Source: a virus
Virus record (IMG/VR): IMGVR_UViG_3300009164_000103
Span: 1-53,313 of that record
DNA length: 53,313 bases
Reading direction: 5' to 3' (one strand)
The notes beneath the pieces are model-generated. The model saw only the letters and a program-made list of their open reading frames with translations. It was not told the origin of the DNA and made no database searches. Shown here in pieces: positions 46,762-53,313 of this stretch. The translations under genes and the position numbers were made by a program. Positions within the stretch are counted from its first letter, which is position 1, and every line of letters starts with the position of its first letter.

Positions 46762-47259
46762 ATGGCTAACACTTCATTTACTGGGCCTGTACGAAGCCAA
46801 AATGGTTTCGCGGGTTACAGCCCAACTGATGCGAATAATGCTTCGCTTACGCTTTCTGCCCAAGGCACTGGTGTTGTACTCAACACTTCTAGCGTTACGT
46901 TCTTTGAGGCAAACCCCACTGCGGTAACGACTACTGCGGCGGTTACTTATACGCCTGCTCAGTTGAAACTTGGATTCATCCTTCGTGACCCTAACGGCGG
47001 TGCACGTGCCGACTTGTTTCCTACGGCGGCTGATCTTCTGACCGCTGTTCCTAGTGCCGCTATTGGTACCTCTTTCATCGTTACCATTCGCAACACGGCT
47101 GATGCTGCTGAGACGATTACGATGACGACCAACACTGGACTGACTTTGAGCGGAACGATGACGATTGCTCAGAACGCGCAGAAGGACTTCTTCGTTAACT
47201 TCACCGACGTAACCACTGCTGCTGTAACGATCTACAGCATGGGCAGCACTACGTTCTAA
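46762..47259 (+). CDS. Probable virion surface protein
   Basis: A 165-residue Thr/Ala-rich beta protein (ANTSFTGPVRSQNGFAG ... SLTLSAQGTGVVLNTS). The opening is like fibre or decoration proteins that begin with N-x-SFTGPVRS-type segments. GAAGGAG precedes the ATG. No enzymatic residues. Confidence 0.65.
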   Translation: MANTSFTGPVRSQNGFAGYSPTDANNASLTLSAQGTGVVLNTSSVTFFEANPTAVTTTAAVTYTPAQLKLGFILRDPNGGARADLFPTAADLLTAVPSAAIGTSFIVTIRNTADAAETITMTTNTGLTLSGTMTIAQNAQKDFFVNFTDVTTAAVTIYSMGSTTF

Positions 47260-47266
47260 GTCTCCA

Positions 47267-47605
47267 ATGCGGAGTTTTAAGAAAACTTCTGGTGGTGGTA
47301 TTGAATACAGGGGACATACGTTCCCTGGTTTCAACAAGCCAATAGAGTCGAGCAAACCGGAAAAGAAGAAGATGGTACTCGCCAAGGAAGGCGACAAGGT
47401 GAAGTTGATTCACTTTGGCGATTCTAGTATGGGCCATAACTATTCTGCTGCTGCACGAAAGAGTTACATGGCACGTTCTGCTGGTATCAAGGGAGCCGAT
47501 TCTAAGTTGTCGGCAAACTATTGGTCACGAAAAGTATTGTGGTCTGGTCCTGGCGGGATTAAGAAACCTCCTCCAGCTAGCCAGAAGAGGAAATTATATG
47601 AATAG
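47267..47605 (+). CDS. Small basic virion-region protein
   Basis: A 112-residue basic protein. KVKLIHFGDSSMGHNYSAAARKSYMARSAG and SANYWSRKVLW are a pattern found in many aquatic phages (basic residues, GDS-x-x-H-N, R-x-S/F-x-AR, YWSxKxLW), function unknown. It overlaps the next start by 8 bases. Confidence 0.72.
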   Translation: MRSFKKTSGGGIEYRGHTFPGFNKPIESSKPEKKKMVLAKEGDKVKLIHFGDSSMGHNYSAAARKSYMARSAGIKGADSKLSANYWSRKVLWSGPGGIKKPPPASQKRKLYE

Positions 47606-47867
47606 CGATTTACAATGTAAGAAGTTGACCGCATCTGGCACTGTATTTAATGGGCCGGGGCGTGTCGTCAGTATAGTTTCTTATACTGGTCTAGCTGGTT
47701 CATTGCAGCTAAGAGATGGTGGGGCTAGTGGAACTATCCTAGTAGACATTGATTTTCCAGCTAGCACTACGAATAGTTTTTTCTTGGGCGGTAATGGTGT
47801 TAGGTTTTCAACTAACATTTATTTGACTGTTTCCAATGTTACTTCAGCTACTATTTGCTGGGGTTAA
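47598..47867 (+). CDS. Small beta-rich protein
   Basis: An 89-residue protein with an AGAGGAAATTAT site. It begins MNSDLQCKKLTASGTVFNGPGRVVSI and is made of short beta strands (GSLQLRDGGASGTILVDIDF), like small capsid decoration or fibre-knob proteins. Longer frames upstream are out of frame with the real preceding gene. Confidence 0.65.
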   Translation: MNSDLQCKKLTASGTVFNGPGRVVSIVSYTGLAGSLQLRDGGASGTILVDIDFPASTTNSFFLGGNGVRFSTNIYLTVSNVTSATICWG

Positions 47868-47870
47868 TTC

Positions 47871-48035
47871 ATGAAAGGAAAGATCACTTCAGCCAAGCGG
47901 CAACAGAACAAAGTTGAAAAGGTAATGCACGAGTTTAAGTCTGGAAAGCTAAAGTCATCTTCTGGTGCCAAGGTTACCGATCCAAAACAGGGTATTGCTA
48001 TTGCATTGTCTGAGTCTCGGAGGCTTAAGCGATGA
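47871..48035 (+). CDS. DUF6496-like 54-residue basic protein
   Basis: The ATG at 47871 follows the previous stop by three bases. KVEKVMHEFKSGKLKSSSG and KQGIAIALSESRR reproduce the DUF6496 pattern (VMxEFKxGKLxS, QAIAIALSEA). The family is small, basic and common in phages and giant viruses; function unknown, perhaps DNA- or virion-associated. The stop overlaps the next ATG. Confidence 0.78.
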   Translation: MKGKITSAKRQQNKVEKVMHEFKSGKLKSSSGAKVTDPKQGIAIALSESRRLKR

Positions 48036-48235
48036 TTGGAAGATTCAACATGGGCAAGGAGATCGGAACTCCTTCGATGTCAAAGAAGAAGTCCAGCACT
48101 GGCTCGTATCCTCCATCCGCTGTCTCTAGCAAGTTCTCCAGTATCAAAACTCCAAGCATCAAAACCCCTAGTATCAAAGCGCCTAAGGTAAAGATGTCCA
48201 AGATGCAAGCGCCTAAACTTAAGAAAGGGTTCTAA
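48032..48235 (+). CDS. Small basic Ser/Lys/Pro repeat protein
   Basis: A 67-residue protein with three tandem SIKTPSIKTPSIKAPK-type repeats and a Lys-rich tail, similar in composition to histone-like or protamine-like peptides. It lies between two other small basic genes and overlaps both. A DNA-condensing or core role is possible but not shown. Confidence 0.62.
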   Translation: MIGRFNMGKEIGTPSMSKKKSSTGSYPPSAVSSKFSSIKTPSIKTPSIKAPKVKMSKMQAPKLKKGF

Positions 48236-48630
48236 TGGGCTATACCAAGCCAGAGCTTAGAGAACGCATCAAGTCTCAGGTCATGGCCTCCAGTAAGGGA
48301 GGAGATCCTGGGCAGTGGTCTGCTCGTAAGGCGCAACTAGTAGCTCAGAAGTATGAGTCTGCTGGTGGTGGGTACTCCGGTAATAAGTCTAGCGCACAGA
48401 GTAGCTTGTCGAAATGGGGCAAGGAAGACTGGACCACTAAGAGTGGCAAGCCTTCTACACAAGGGCCTAAGGCTACTGGTGAGCGGTATCTCCCTAAGAA
48501 GGCGATTCAGTCCATGCCTTCTAGTGTGTATGCTGCTTCGACTAAGGCCAAGCGAGAAGACACAAAAGCAGGTAAGCAGTTTTCTAGTCAGCCAGAATCT
48601 GCGAAGAAGATTTCAAAGAGGTTCATGTAA
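48235..48630 (+). CDS. DUF5872-like protein
   Basis: A 131-residue basic protein. YTKPELRERIKSQVMASSKGGDPGQWSARKAQLVAQKYESAGGGY, SSLSKWGKEDW and RYLPKKAI follow the DUF5872 pattern seen in giant viruses and phages. It is likely virion-associated. The third of three small basic genes in a row, with one-base overlaps. Confidence 0.8.
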   Translation: MGYTKPELRERIKSQVMASSKGGDPGQWSARKAQLVAQKYESAGGGYSGNKSSAQSSLSKWGKEDWTTKSGKPSTQGPKATGERYLPKKAIQSMPSSVYAASTKAKREDTKAGKQFSSQPESAKKISKRFM

Positions 48631-49322
48631 TGGCTACTTCTGGAACTGCAAATTTCAACATCAACATCCTCGACATAATCGAAGAGGCTTACGAACGAAT
48701 TGGTGTTGAGATAAAGGGTGGCTACGAGATTCGTACTGCTCGTCGCAGTCTCAATCTCTTGTCGATGGAGTGGGCTAATCGTGGGTTAAACCTTTGGTGT
48801 GTTGACCAAGAGACCCTTACCCTAGTCGCAGGCACTGCTACCTATGCACTTGCCAGCGATACGATTGACGTGCTGGAGGGTGTGATTCGTACCTATGCTG
48901 GACAGACGAATCAGCAGACAGACATTGCAATTACTCCTATCTCTTTTGTTACCTACAACACGTTGCCTAATAAGCTTATCCTTGGTACACCGATTCAGTA
49001 CTACGTTGCTAGGGATCAGGCCAACCCTGAGATCACGTTCTGGCAGGTGCCAGACAATACGATCTCTCGTCAGTTTGTATACTATCGTTTGCGTCGTCAG
49101 CAGGATGTTGGAACTAATTCAGACAACAACATGGATGTACCGTTTCGGTTTATCCCTGCACTCATATCTGGGTTAGCGTATCAGTTAGCCAACAAGCGCC
49201 CAGAATCATTTGCTCGAATCCCTGAATTGAAAGCTATGTACGAGGAAGACTTCCAACGTGCAGCAGATGAAGATCGTCAAAGGACTTCTGTAAGATTGAT
49301 TCCTGGGGGGTATGGTTTCTAA
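48630..49322 (+). CDS. P22 gp4-like head-tail adaptor
   Basis: A 230-residue protein. NINILDIIEEAYERIGVEIKGGYEIRTARRSLNLLSMEWANRGLNLW is a signature of gp4-type tail accessory factors that bind below the portal. Then AGTATYALASDTIDVLEGV and a C-terminal helix region (PFRFIPALISGLAYQLANKRPE). It would close the portal and bind the tail. Stop overlaps the next ATG. Confidence 0.87.
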   Translation: MATSGTANFNINILDIIEEAYERIGVEIKGGYEIRTARRSLNLLSMEWANRGLNLWCVDQETLTLVAGTATYALASDTIDVLEGVIRTYAGQTNQQTDIAITPISFVTYNTLPNKLILGTPIQYYVARDQANPEITFWQVPDNTISRQFVYYRLRRQQDVGTNSDNNMDVPFRFIPALISGLAYQLANKRPESFARIPELKAMYEEDFQRAADEDRQRTSVRLIPGGYGF

Positions 49323-49630
49323 TGTTTGCTGCTGGCAAACACGCAATCGCAATGTGCGACATCTGCGCTAGGCAGGTGAAGTACACTACGCTAAAGAAAT
49401 ACATATACAACGAGCAATGGAATGGATTGCTTGTATGTGATGAATGTTTTGATGTCGACAACCCACAACTTAAGATCGGTAAGTATGTGCGCGGTGAGTC
49501 GATTGCACTATCCAACCCGCGAACGGATTCAACGCAAAACCCTCCGACTCGTGAGTACTTTGGTTGGAACCCTGTTTTGCCCAACAAGATATACATAATC
49601 ATTGGAAAGGTTAGTATCTCTATCAGTTAA
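49322..49630 (+). CDS. Zinc-ribbon phage protein
   Basis: A 102-residue protein. AMCDICARQVKYTTLKKY and GLLVCDECFDVDNPQLKIG form one zinc site from two CxxC pairs, a recurring protein in podophage head-tail regions. The C-terminal part is beta-rich. Function unknown; probably structural. Confidence 0.75.
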   Translation: MFAAGKHAIAMCDICARQVKYTTLKKYIYNEQWNGLLVCDECFDVDNPQLKIGKYVRGESIALSNPRTDSTQNPPTREYFGWNPVLPNKIYIIIGKVSISIS

Positions 49631-49639
49631 AAGGAATAT

Positions 49640-50863
49640 ATGCCCAAATTTAAAGATAAAGTAATTAGAAAAGCAGATGGTGGAAAGTATTTTCCAGGGG
49701 GAGACGAAGGTCCAGGCAACTACAACATGGCTGAAAGCGTCCGTGGGCTGTTTGCCAAAGGCTTGAACCAGAATCTTGAAAAAAAGATGTCTGACATCAA
49801 TAAATTCAATGATCGGGAGGGTGGACCCCTTTCAGGATTAAAGAATATTCGGAGTTCAGTTTATTCTCCAGGGATGGCGCGTGAAGGGATTGGTGGAGAC
49901 ATTATTCCACTAACTCGTTCCTCGTCTTCTGGTTTGTCTGGAATGAACCTTGCTCAGAAAGCGTTGGATCAATTTGCTAAAGGCTCTAATCGTTCTACTG
50001 CCAATGCAGCAAATACCGCCGCAAAGGCAAAGTCAACTCGTGCGGCTTCTCCTGAAATGGGCAGCATTTATAATGAGCCGATTTCTGTATCTGGAGAGGG
50101 AAGCGAGGTTGAGATGGAGCGCTCGCCAAATGATTATTTGACAGCTACCTCTGATGTTATGAACTTGCCTTCCCAAAGAAGGCAATCGGAAAGCGTTCTC
50201 CAAAACGCCATGTATGATGAGGCCCCAAACACCAGCTTTCCCTCTGCCAATGTCCCTAAGACCAAATCTGGGATGAAGAAATTCATGGACCAGTACGGAA
50301 AGTTCATTGCTCTTGGTGCGTTAGCTGGGGCTGGTGGGAAGAAAGGGATGATTGCTGCTCCTATTATAGCCGCGCTTCCTGGGATCATGAAGATGCTTCA
50401 GGGTCGAGGGAAGAAGACTACAGATACTCCTGAGAAGAAGATGGCTGGTGGCGCTATCCGCAAATTCAAAGGGGGTTCTATGAACACGATGAAAGAAAAT
50501 CTCGTCCCCAAGTACAAGAAGGGCGGCAACATGCCTAAGGGTATGCCTAAAGAAATGATGGCTATGATGGGCAAGAAGTATAAGAAGGGTGGTGAAATGT
50601 CTAAGGGCATGTCTCAAGGCATGATGGACATGATGGGCAAGAAGGGCAAAGCCACTGGCGACATGCCTGAGCACAAGAAGATGGATATGGGTATGCCTAT
50701 TGGCAAGATGCCTGATTCTAAGAAGATGGGTATGGCAAAGCCTAAGCCGTCGAGCATGGATCAGAAGTTTGCTAAGGGTGGTACCGCCAAGTATGCTAGC
50801 GGCGGTATGTGTAAGGGCTACGGTATCGCGAAGAAAATTCGTTCTACCGGAGTAATGAATTAA
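49640..50863 (+). CDS. Met/Gly/Lys-repeat structural protein
   Basis: A 407-residue protein. The N-terminus has KADGGKYFPGGDEGPG; residues about 215-250 are hydrophobic and Gly/Ala-rich (IALGALAGAGGKKGMIAAPIIAAL), a possible membrane or core helix. The C-terminal 140 residues are a low-complexity Lys/Gly/Met array (KKGGNMPKGMPKEMMAMMGKK). I recognise KGG-rich tails in other podophage virion genes. Function unknown. Confidence 0.65.
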   Translation: MPKFKDKVIRKADGGKYFPGGDEGPGNYNMAESVRGLFAKGLNQNLEKKMSDINKFNDREGGPLSGLKNIRSSVYSPGMAREGIGGDIIPLTRSSSSGLSGMNLAQKALDQFAKGSNRSTANAANTAAKAKSTRAASPEMGSIYNEPISVSGEGSEVEMERSPNDYLTATSDVMNLPSQRRQSESVLQNAMYDEAPNTSFPSANVPKTKSGMKKFMDQYGKFIALGALAGAGGKKGMIAAPIIAALPGIMKMLQGRGKKTTDTPEKKMAGGAIRKFKGGSMNTMKENLVPKYKKGGNMPKGMPKEMMAMMGKKYKKGGEMSKGMSQGMMDMMGKKGKATGDMPEHKKMDMGMPIGKMPDSKKMGMAKPKPSSMDQKFAKGGTAKYASGGMCKGYGIAKKIRSTGVMN

Positions 50864-50889
50864 TCAGTTACACTTGAGAGCAAGCCAGT

Positions 50890-51546
50890 ATGACATACGC
50901 TGAACTCAAAGAGCAAATACAAGATTACGTCCAGTCAAATGAAACAACCTTTCTTTCTAATCTGGATGGGATTATTCAGCTAGCTGAACAGCGTATCAAT
51001 AGTGATGTAAAATCTCCTGACTCTAGAGCTACCGCGACTGGAACTGTAACAACTCAAACGATCACAACTCCTAGCGATTTTGATACGGCATTGAGTTTGT
51101 TCGTGAGTATATCAGGTCTTCAAACTGGCTTGCTTCTTAAAGACCCTTCTTATCTTACTGAGGCGTATGGAGTCACCTCTTCCTCTGTAGGATCGACTGG
51201 AGCGCCTGCTTATTATGCAATTCAATCTGCTGGTGCTGCCTCTACAACTATAACTATCGCCCCATCGGCGAATCAGTCATACGCCTATACCTTGTATTAT
51301 TTGAGGGCACCAGTCACGATTGTTGGCGTTAGCAGCAATACTACTTGGTTAAGCACTAAATTCCCACAAACGCTGTTGTATGGTTGTCTGGTTGAGGCTT
51401 ATTCGTTCCTGAAGGGAGAGCCACAGATGCAACAGCAGTACGAGAAGCTATATCAGCTTGGCATGATTGAACTCAAGAAATTGTCTGAAGGCGATCAGCA
51501 CATGGATAACTACCGCAATACTGACATCAAGAGGAACATCGGATAA
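50890..51546 (+). CDS. Phage adaptor-type protein
   Basis: A 218-residue protein. MTYAELKEQIQDYVQSNETTFLSNLDGIIQLAEQRINSDVKSPDSR is the N-terminal helix pattern of head-tail/tail adaptor proteins, followed by a beta domain and a helical end (LLYGCLVEAYSFLKGEPQMQQQYEKLY). It most likely links the tail tube or fibre. It overlaps the next gene by one base. Confidence 0.75.
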   Translation: MTYAELKEQIQDYVQSNETTFLSNLDGIIQLAEQRINSDVKSPDSRATATGTVTTQTITTPSDFDTALSLFVSISGLQTGLLLKDPSYLTEAYGVTSSSVGSTGAPAYYAIQSAGAASTTITIAPSANQSYAYTLYYLRAPVTIVGVSSNTTWLSTKFPQTLLYGCLVEAYSFLKGEPQMQQQYEKLYQLGMIELKKLSEGDQHMDNYRNTDIKRNIG

Positions 51547-51977
51547 TGGCTTTCACTGGAAGTTCTGTAACAAACTCATTCGAGAATCAGTTGTTCCTCG
51601 CGGTTCACGACTTCACTACTGATGTAATCAAGGTTGCACTGTACACGAGCAGCGCCACTATCGACAACTCTACTACTGCGTATAGCGCCACTAACGAAGT
51701 CTCTGGCACTGGTTACACTGCTGGGGGTAACACTCTTGCGCCTACTGTTACTCAAATAGGGAACTATGCGGTGCTGGATTTTGCAGACACTAGCTGGACT
51801 GCTGCTACGTTTACCTGTCGTGGTGCGTTGGTATACAACTCGTCGAAATCTAACAAGTCGATATTCGTCCTGGACTTTGGGACGAACAAGACTGTCACTG
51901 CTGGCACTCTGACTATTCAATTCCCAACTGCTGATGTGAACAACGCCATTGCCGTCATTAGCTCTGTGACCAATTAA
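51546..51977 (+). CDS. Tail structural protein upstream of fibre
   Basis: A 143-residue beta-rich protein. MAFTGSSVTNSFENQLFLAVHDFTTDVIKVALYTSSATIDNSTTAY is a pattern of small podophage tail or capsid-surface proteins that lie just before fibre genes. It overlaps the fibre start as TAATG. Its exact role is not known. Confidence 0.75.
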   Translation: MAFTGSSVTNSFENQLFLAVHDFTTDVIKVALYTSSATIDNSTTAYSATNEVSGTGYTAGGNTLAPTVTQIGNYAVLDFADTSWTAATFTCRGALVYNSSKSNKSIFVLDFGTNKTVTAGTLTIQFPTADVNNAIAVISSVTN

Positions 51978-53313
51978 TGCCTTCTACATATACTTCAAAT
52001 AATAAGATTCAGAAGATTGCAACTGGAGAACAGTCCGGTACTTGGGGAAGCACTACCAATACCAACTTTGATTTGTTCGACACGGCGATAGATGGATTCG
52101 TTGCTGTTGCAATTACTGGCACAACGCACACGTTGAACATCCCTGATGGATCAGCAGCAGATGGGCGTAATAAGGTCTTGTCGTTTACTGGCGCACTCAC
52201 TGCTGCGAACACTGTCAGCGTCACGCCTAACACTGTCAAGAAGCATTATTTCGTACAGAACAACACGACTGGCTCTCAGAACGTAATCATCTATCAGGGG
52301 TCTGGTTCTACTGTAACGATCAAGCCTGGGTACTCTTCTGTTGTTTATCTTGATGGCGCTGGTGGTAGTGCCTCTGCTAAAGAGGTGCTTACTAGCCTTA
52401 AGCTGACTGCATTGCTTGAGGCTACTGGTGTGGTCTTTGTTGGATCTACCTCAGGCTCGACGACCTTACAGGCAACAGCTACTGCCTCTGGTACGCTTAC
52501 GATGCCTGCGGCTACAGATACTCTTGTTGGTAAAGCGACTACTGATACGTTCACGAACAAGACTCTGGATACCGCTGGCACAGGTAATGTCCTTCGTATT
52601 AATGGGACTCAGGTTAGTGCGGTAACAGGCACTGGATCTGTTGTGCTGGCAACGTCGCCTACTCTGGTCACTCCTGCTATTGGGACTCCAACGTCAGGTA
52701 CACTGACAAGCTGCACTGGTCTACCTATCTCTACCGGGGTATCTGGGCTTGGCAGTGGGGTAGCGACATTCCTTGCTACCCCTTCTAGTGCCAACTTAGC
52801 ATCTGCCGTAACGGATGAGACGGGTAGTGGAGCTTTGGTATTTGCTACCAGCCCGACCTTAGCCACTCCACTATTAGGCACCCCTACCTCTGGCACTCTG
52901 ACTAACTGTACTGGCTTACCAGTCTCTACTGGAGTAAGTGGATTAGGTACTGGAGTTGCAACATTCCTTGCAACACCTAGTTCAGCTAATCTTGCGACTG
53001 CTGTCACAGGAGAAACTGGGACTGGGGCGTTGGTGTTTGCTACTGGTCCAGTTTTAGTAAGTGCATCTCTTACTACATCTGATATTGGTACGCCTTCTTC
53101 TGGCGTTCTGACGAACTGCACGGGCCTCCCTATCGCTACTGGAGTGAGTGGGTTAGGTACTAGCGTAGCGACGTTCTTAGCTACGCCTTCTTCTGCTAAT
53201 CTAGCTGCTGCATTGACTGACGAGACAGGTACAGGTGCAAATGTATTTGCCACCTCGCCTACTCTGGTCACGCCTACGGTCACGACCAGCGCTGTGATCC
53301 CACTCGTCAACGG
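51977..53313 (+). CDS. Tail fibre, N-terminal part (3' end outside window)
   Basis: The frame is open from ATG 51977 to the window edge (445 codons). SNNKIQKIATGEQSGTWGSTTNTNFDLFDTAIDG is a virion-binding N-terminus seen in podophage and myophage fibres. A beta-rich stalk follows, then about three 63-65-residue repeats containing GTLTNCTGLP, STGVSGLGTGVATFLATPSS and ANLA-AVTDETG. The end is expected to carry the S74 domain at the left edge of the window. Long open antisense frames over this region (52609-53310) are by-products of the repeats. Confidence 0.9.
   Translation, partial: MPSTYTSNNKIQKIATGEQSGTWGSTTNTNFDLFDTAIDGFVAVAITGTTHTLNIPDGSAADGRNKVLSFTGALTAANTVSVTPNTVKKHYFVQNNTTGSQNVIIYQGSGSTVTIKPGYSSVVYLDGAGGSASAKEVLTSLKLTALLEATGVVFVGSTSGSTTLQATATASGTLTMPAATDTLVGKATTDTFTNKTLDTAGTGNVLRINGTQVSAVTGTGSVVLATSPTLVTPAIGTPTSGTLTSCTGLPISTGVSGLGSGVATFLATPSSANLASAVTDETGSGALVFATSPTLATPLLGTPTSGTLTNCTGLPVSTGVSGLGTGVATFLATPSSANLATAVTGETGTGALVFATGPVLVSASLTTSDIGTPSSGVLTNCTGLPIATGVSGLGTSVATFLATPSSANLAAALTDETGTGANVFATSPTLVTPTVTTSAVIPLVN
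52652..53276 (+). repeat. Tail-fibre repeats of about 195-210 bp
   Basis: Three in-frame repeats encode the same segment order: SPTL, GTPTSGTLT, CTGLP, TGVSGLG, VATFLATPSSANLA, DETG. They probably caused the assembly to end here. Copy number cannot be read from this window. Confidence 0.8.

Noticed and set aside
52609-53310. Long antisense frame under the tail-fibre repeats
   Set aside because: The repeat composition keeps both strands open; the product is a mirror of the fibre repeat and has no start signal. The same holds for antisense frames under the capsid genes (45016-45675, 45745-46446, 46774-47397).

Overview
The window is almost a complete genome of a double-stranded DNA tailed phage, most likely a podovirus. 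It encodes a large terminase, a P22-like portal, a scaffold, an HK97-fold capsid protein, gp4-like and gp10-like tail-machine parts, and a set of very large internal (ejection) proteins. No host genes, integrase, rRNA or tRNA are visible. An amidase endolysin, strong AGGAG-type ribosome binding sites and consensus sigma-70 boxes suggest a Gram-negative bacterial host, but the host cannot be named. Both window ends fall inside a tail-fibre gene (start of the gene at the right edge, S74-chaperone end at the left edge), as expected if a circularly permuted headful genome was cut open in the fibre repeats. The two edges do not join in frame, so some sequence is missing.

Layout. (1) 37.7-53.3 kb plus 0-16.5 kb, + strand: packaging and virion genes in order terL (with intein), portal, GroES-like co-chaperonin, scaffold, capsid, small basic proteins, tail adaptors, fibre, stabilisation protein, then four large internal or membrane-active proteins ending in a 2013-residue polyvalent-type protein. 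(2) 16.5-22.9 kb, - strand: nucleotide and recombination genes (dUTPase, RusA resolvase, ERF annealing protein, PD-(D/E)XK exonuclease, ribbon-helix-helix regulator) with many small accessory genes. (3) 22.9-24.7 kb, + strand: a T7 gp4-like primase-helicase; no DNA or RNA polymerase gene is seen. (4) 24.7-32.6 kb, - strand: a MoxR ATPase / unknown / VWA-metallopeptidase triad followed (upstream) by small genes, a papain-like protein and a gp88-like protein. A strong leftward promoter lies at 32.6 kb. (5) 32.7-37.7 kb, mixed strands: small terminase subunit, endolysin and holin candidate, five HTH_17 paralogues, and a large gene-free, highly structured block.

The most unusual signals are RNA- or DNA-level. 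Two type I hammerhead ribozymes lie between genes of block 4 on the coding strand, each a short distance upstream of a ribosome binding site. Nine copies of a 15-bp palindrome (GTCTCACTGTGAGAC and variants) occur in block 4, most of them a few bases upstream of ribosome binding sites. The terminase carries an intein whose DNA also encodes, in another reading frame, a complete zinc-rich HNH endonuclease. A gene-free block at 35.9-36.7 kb folds into a series of hairpin domains and may encode a large non-coding RNA. Together they suggest that this phage makes unusual use of RNA processing and leader-level control in its leftward operon.
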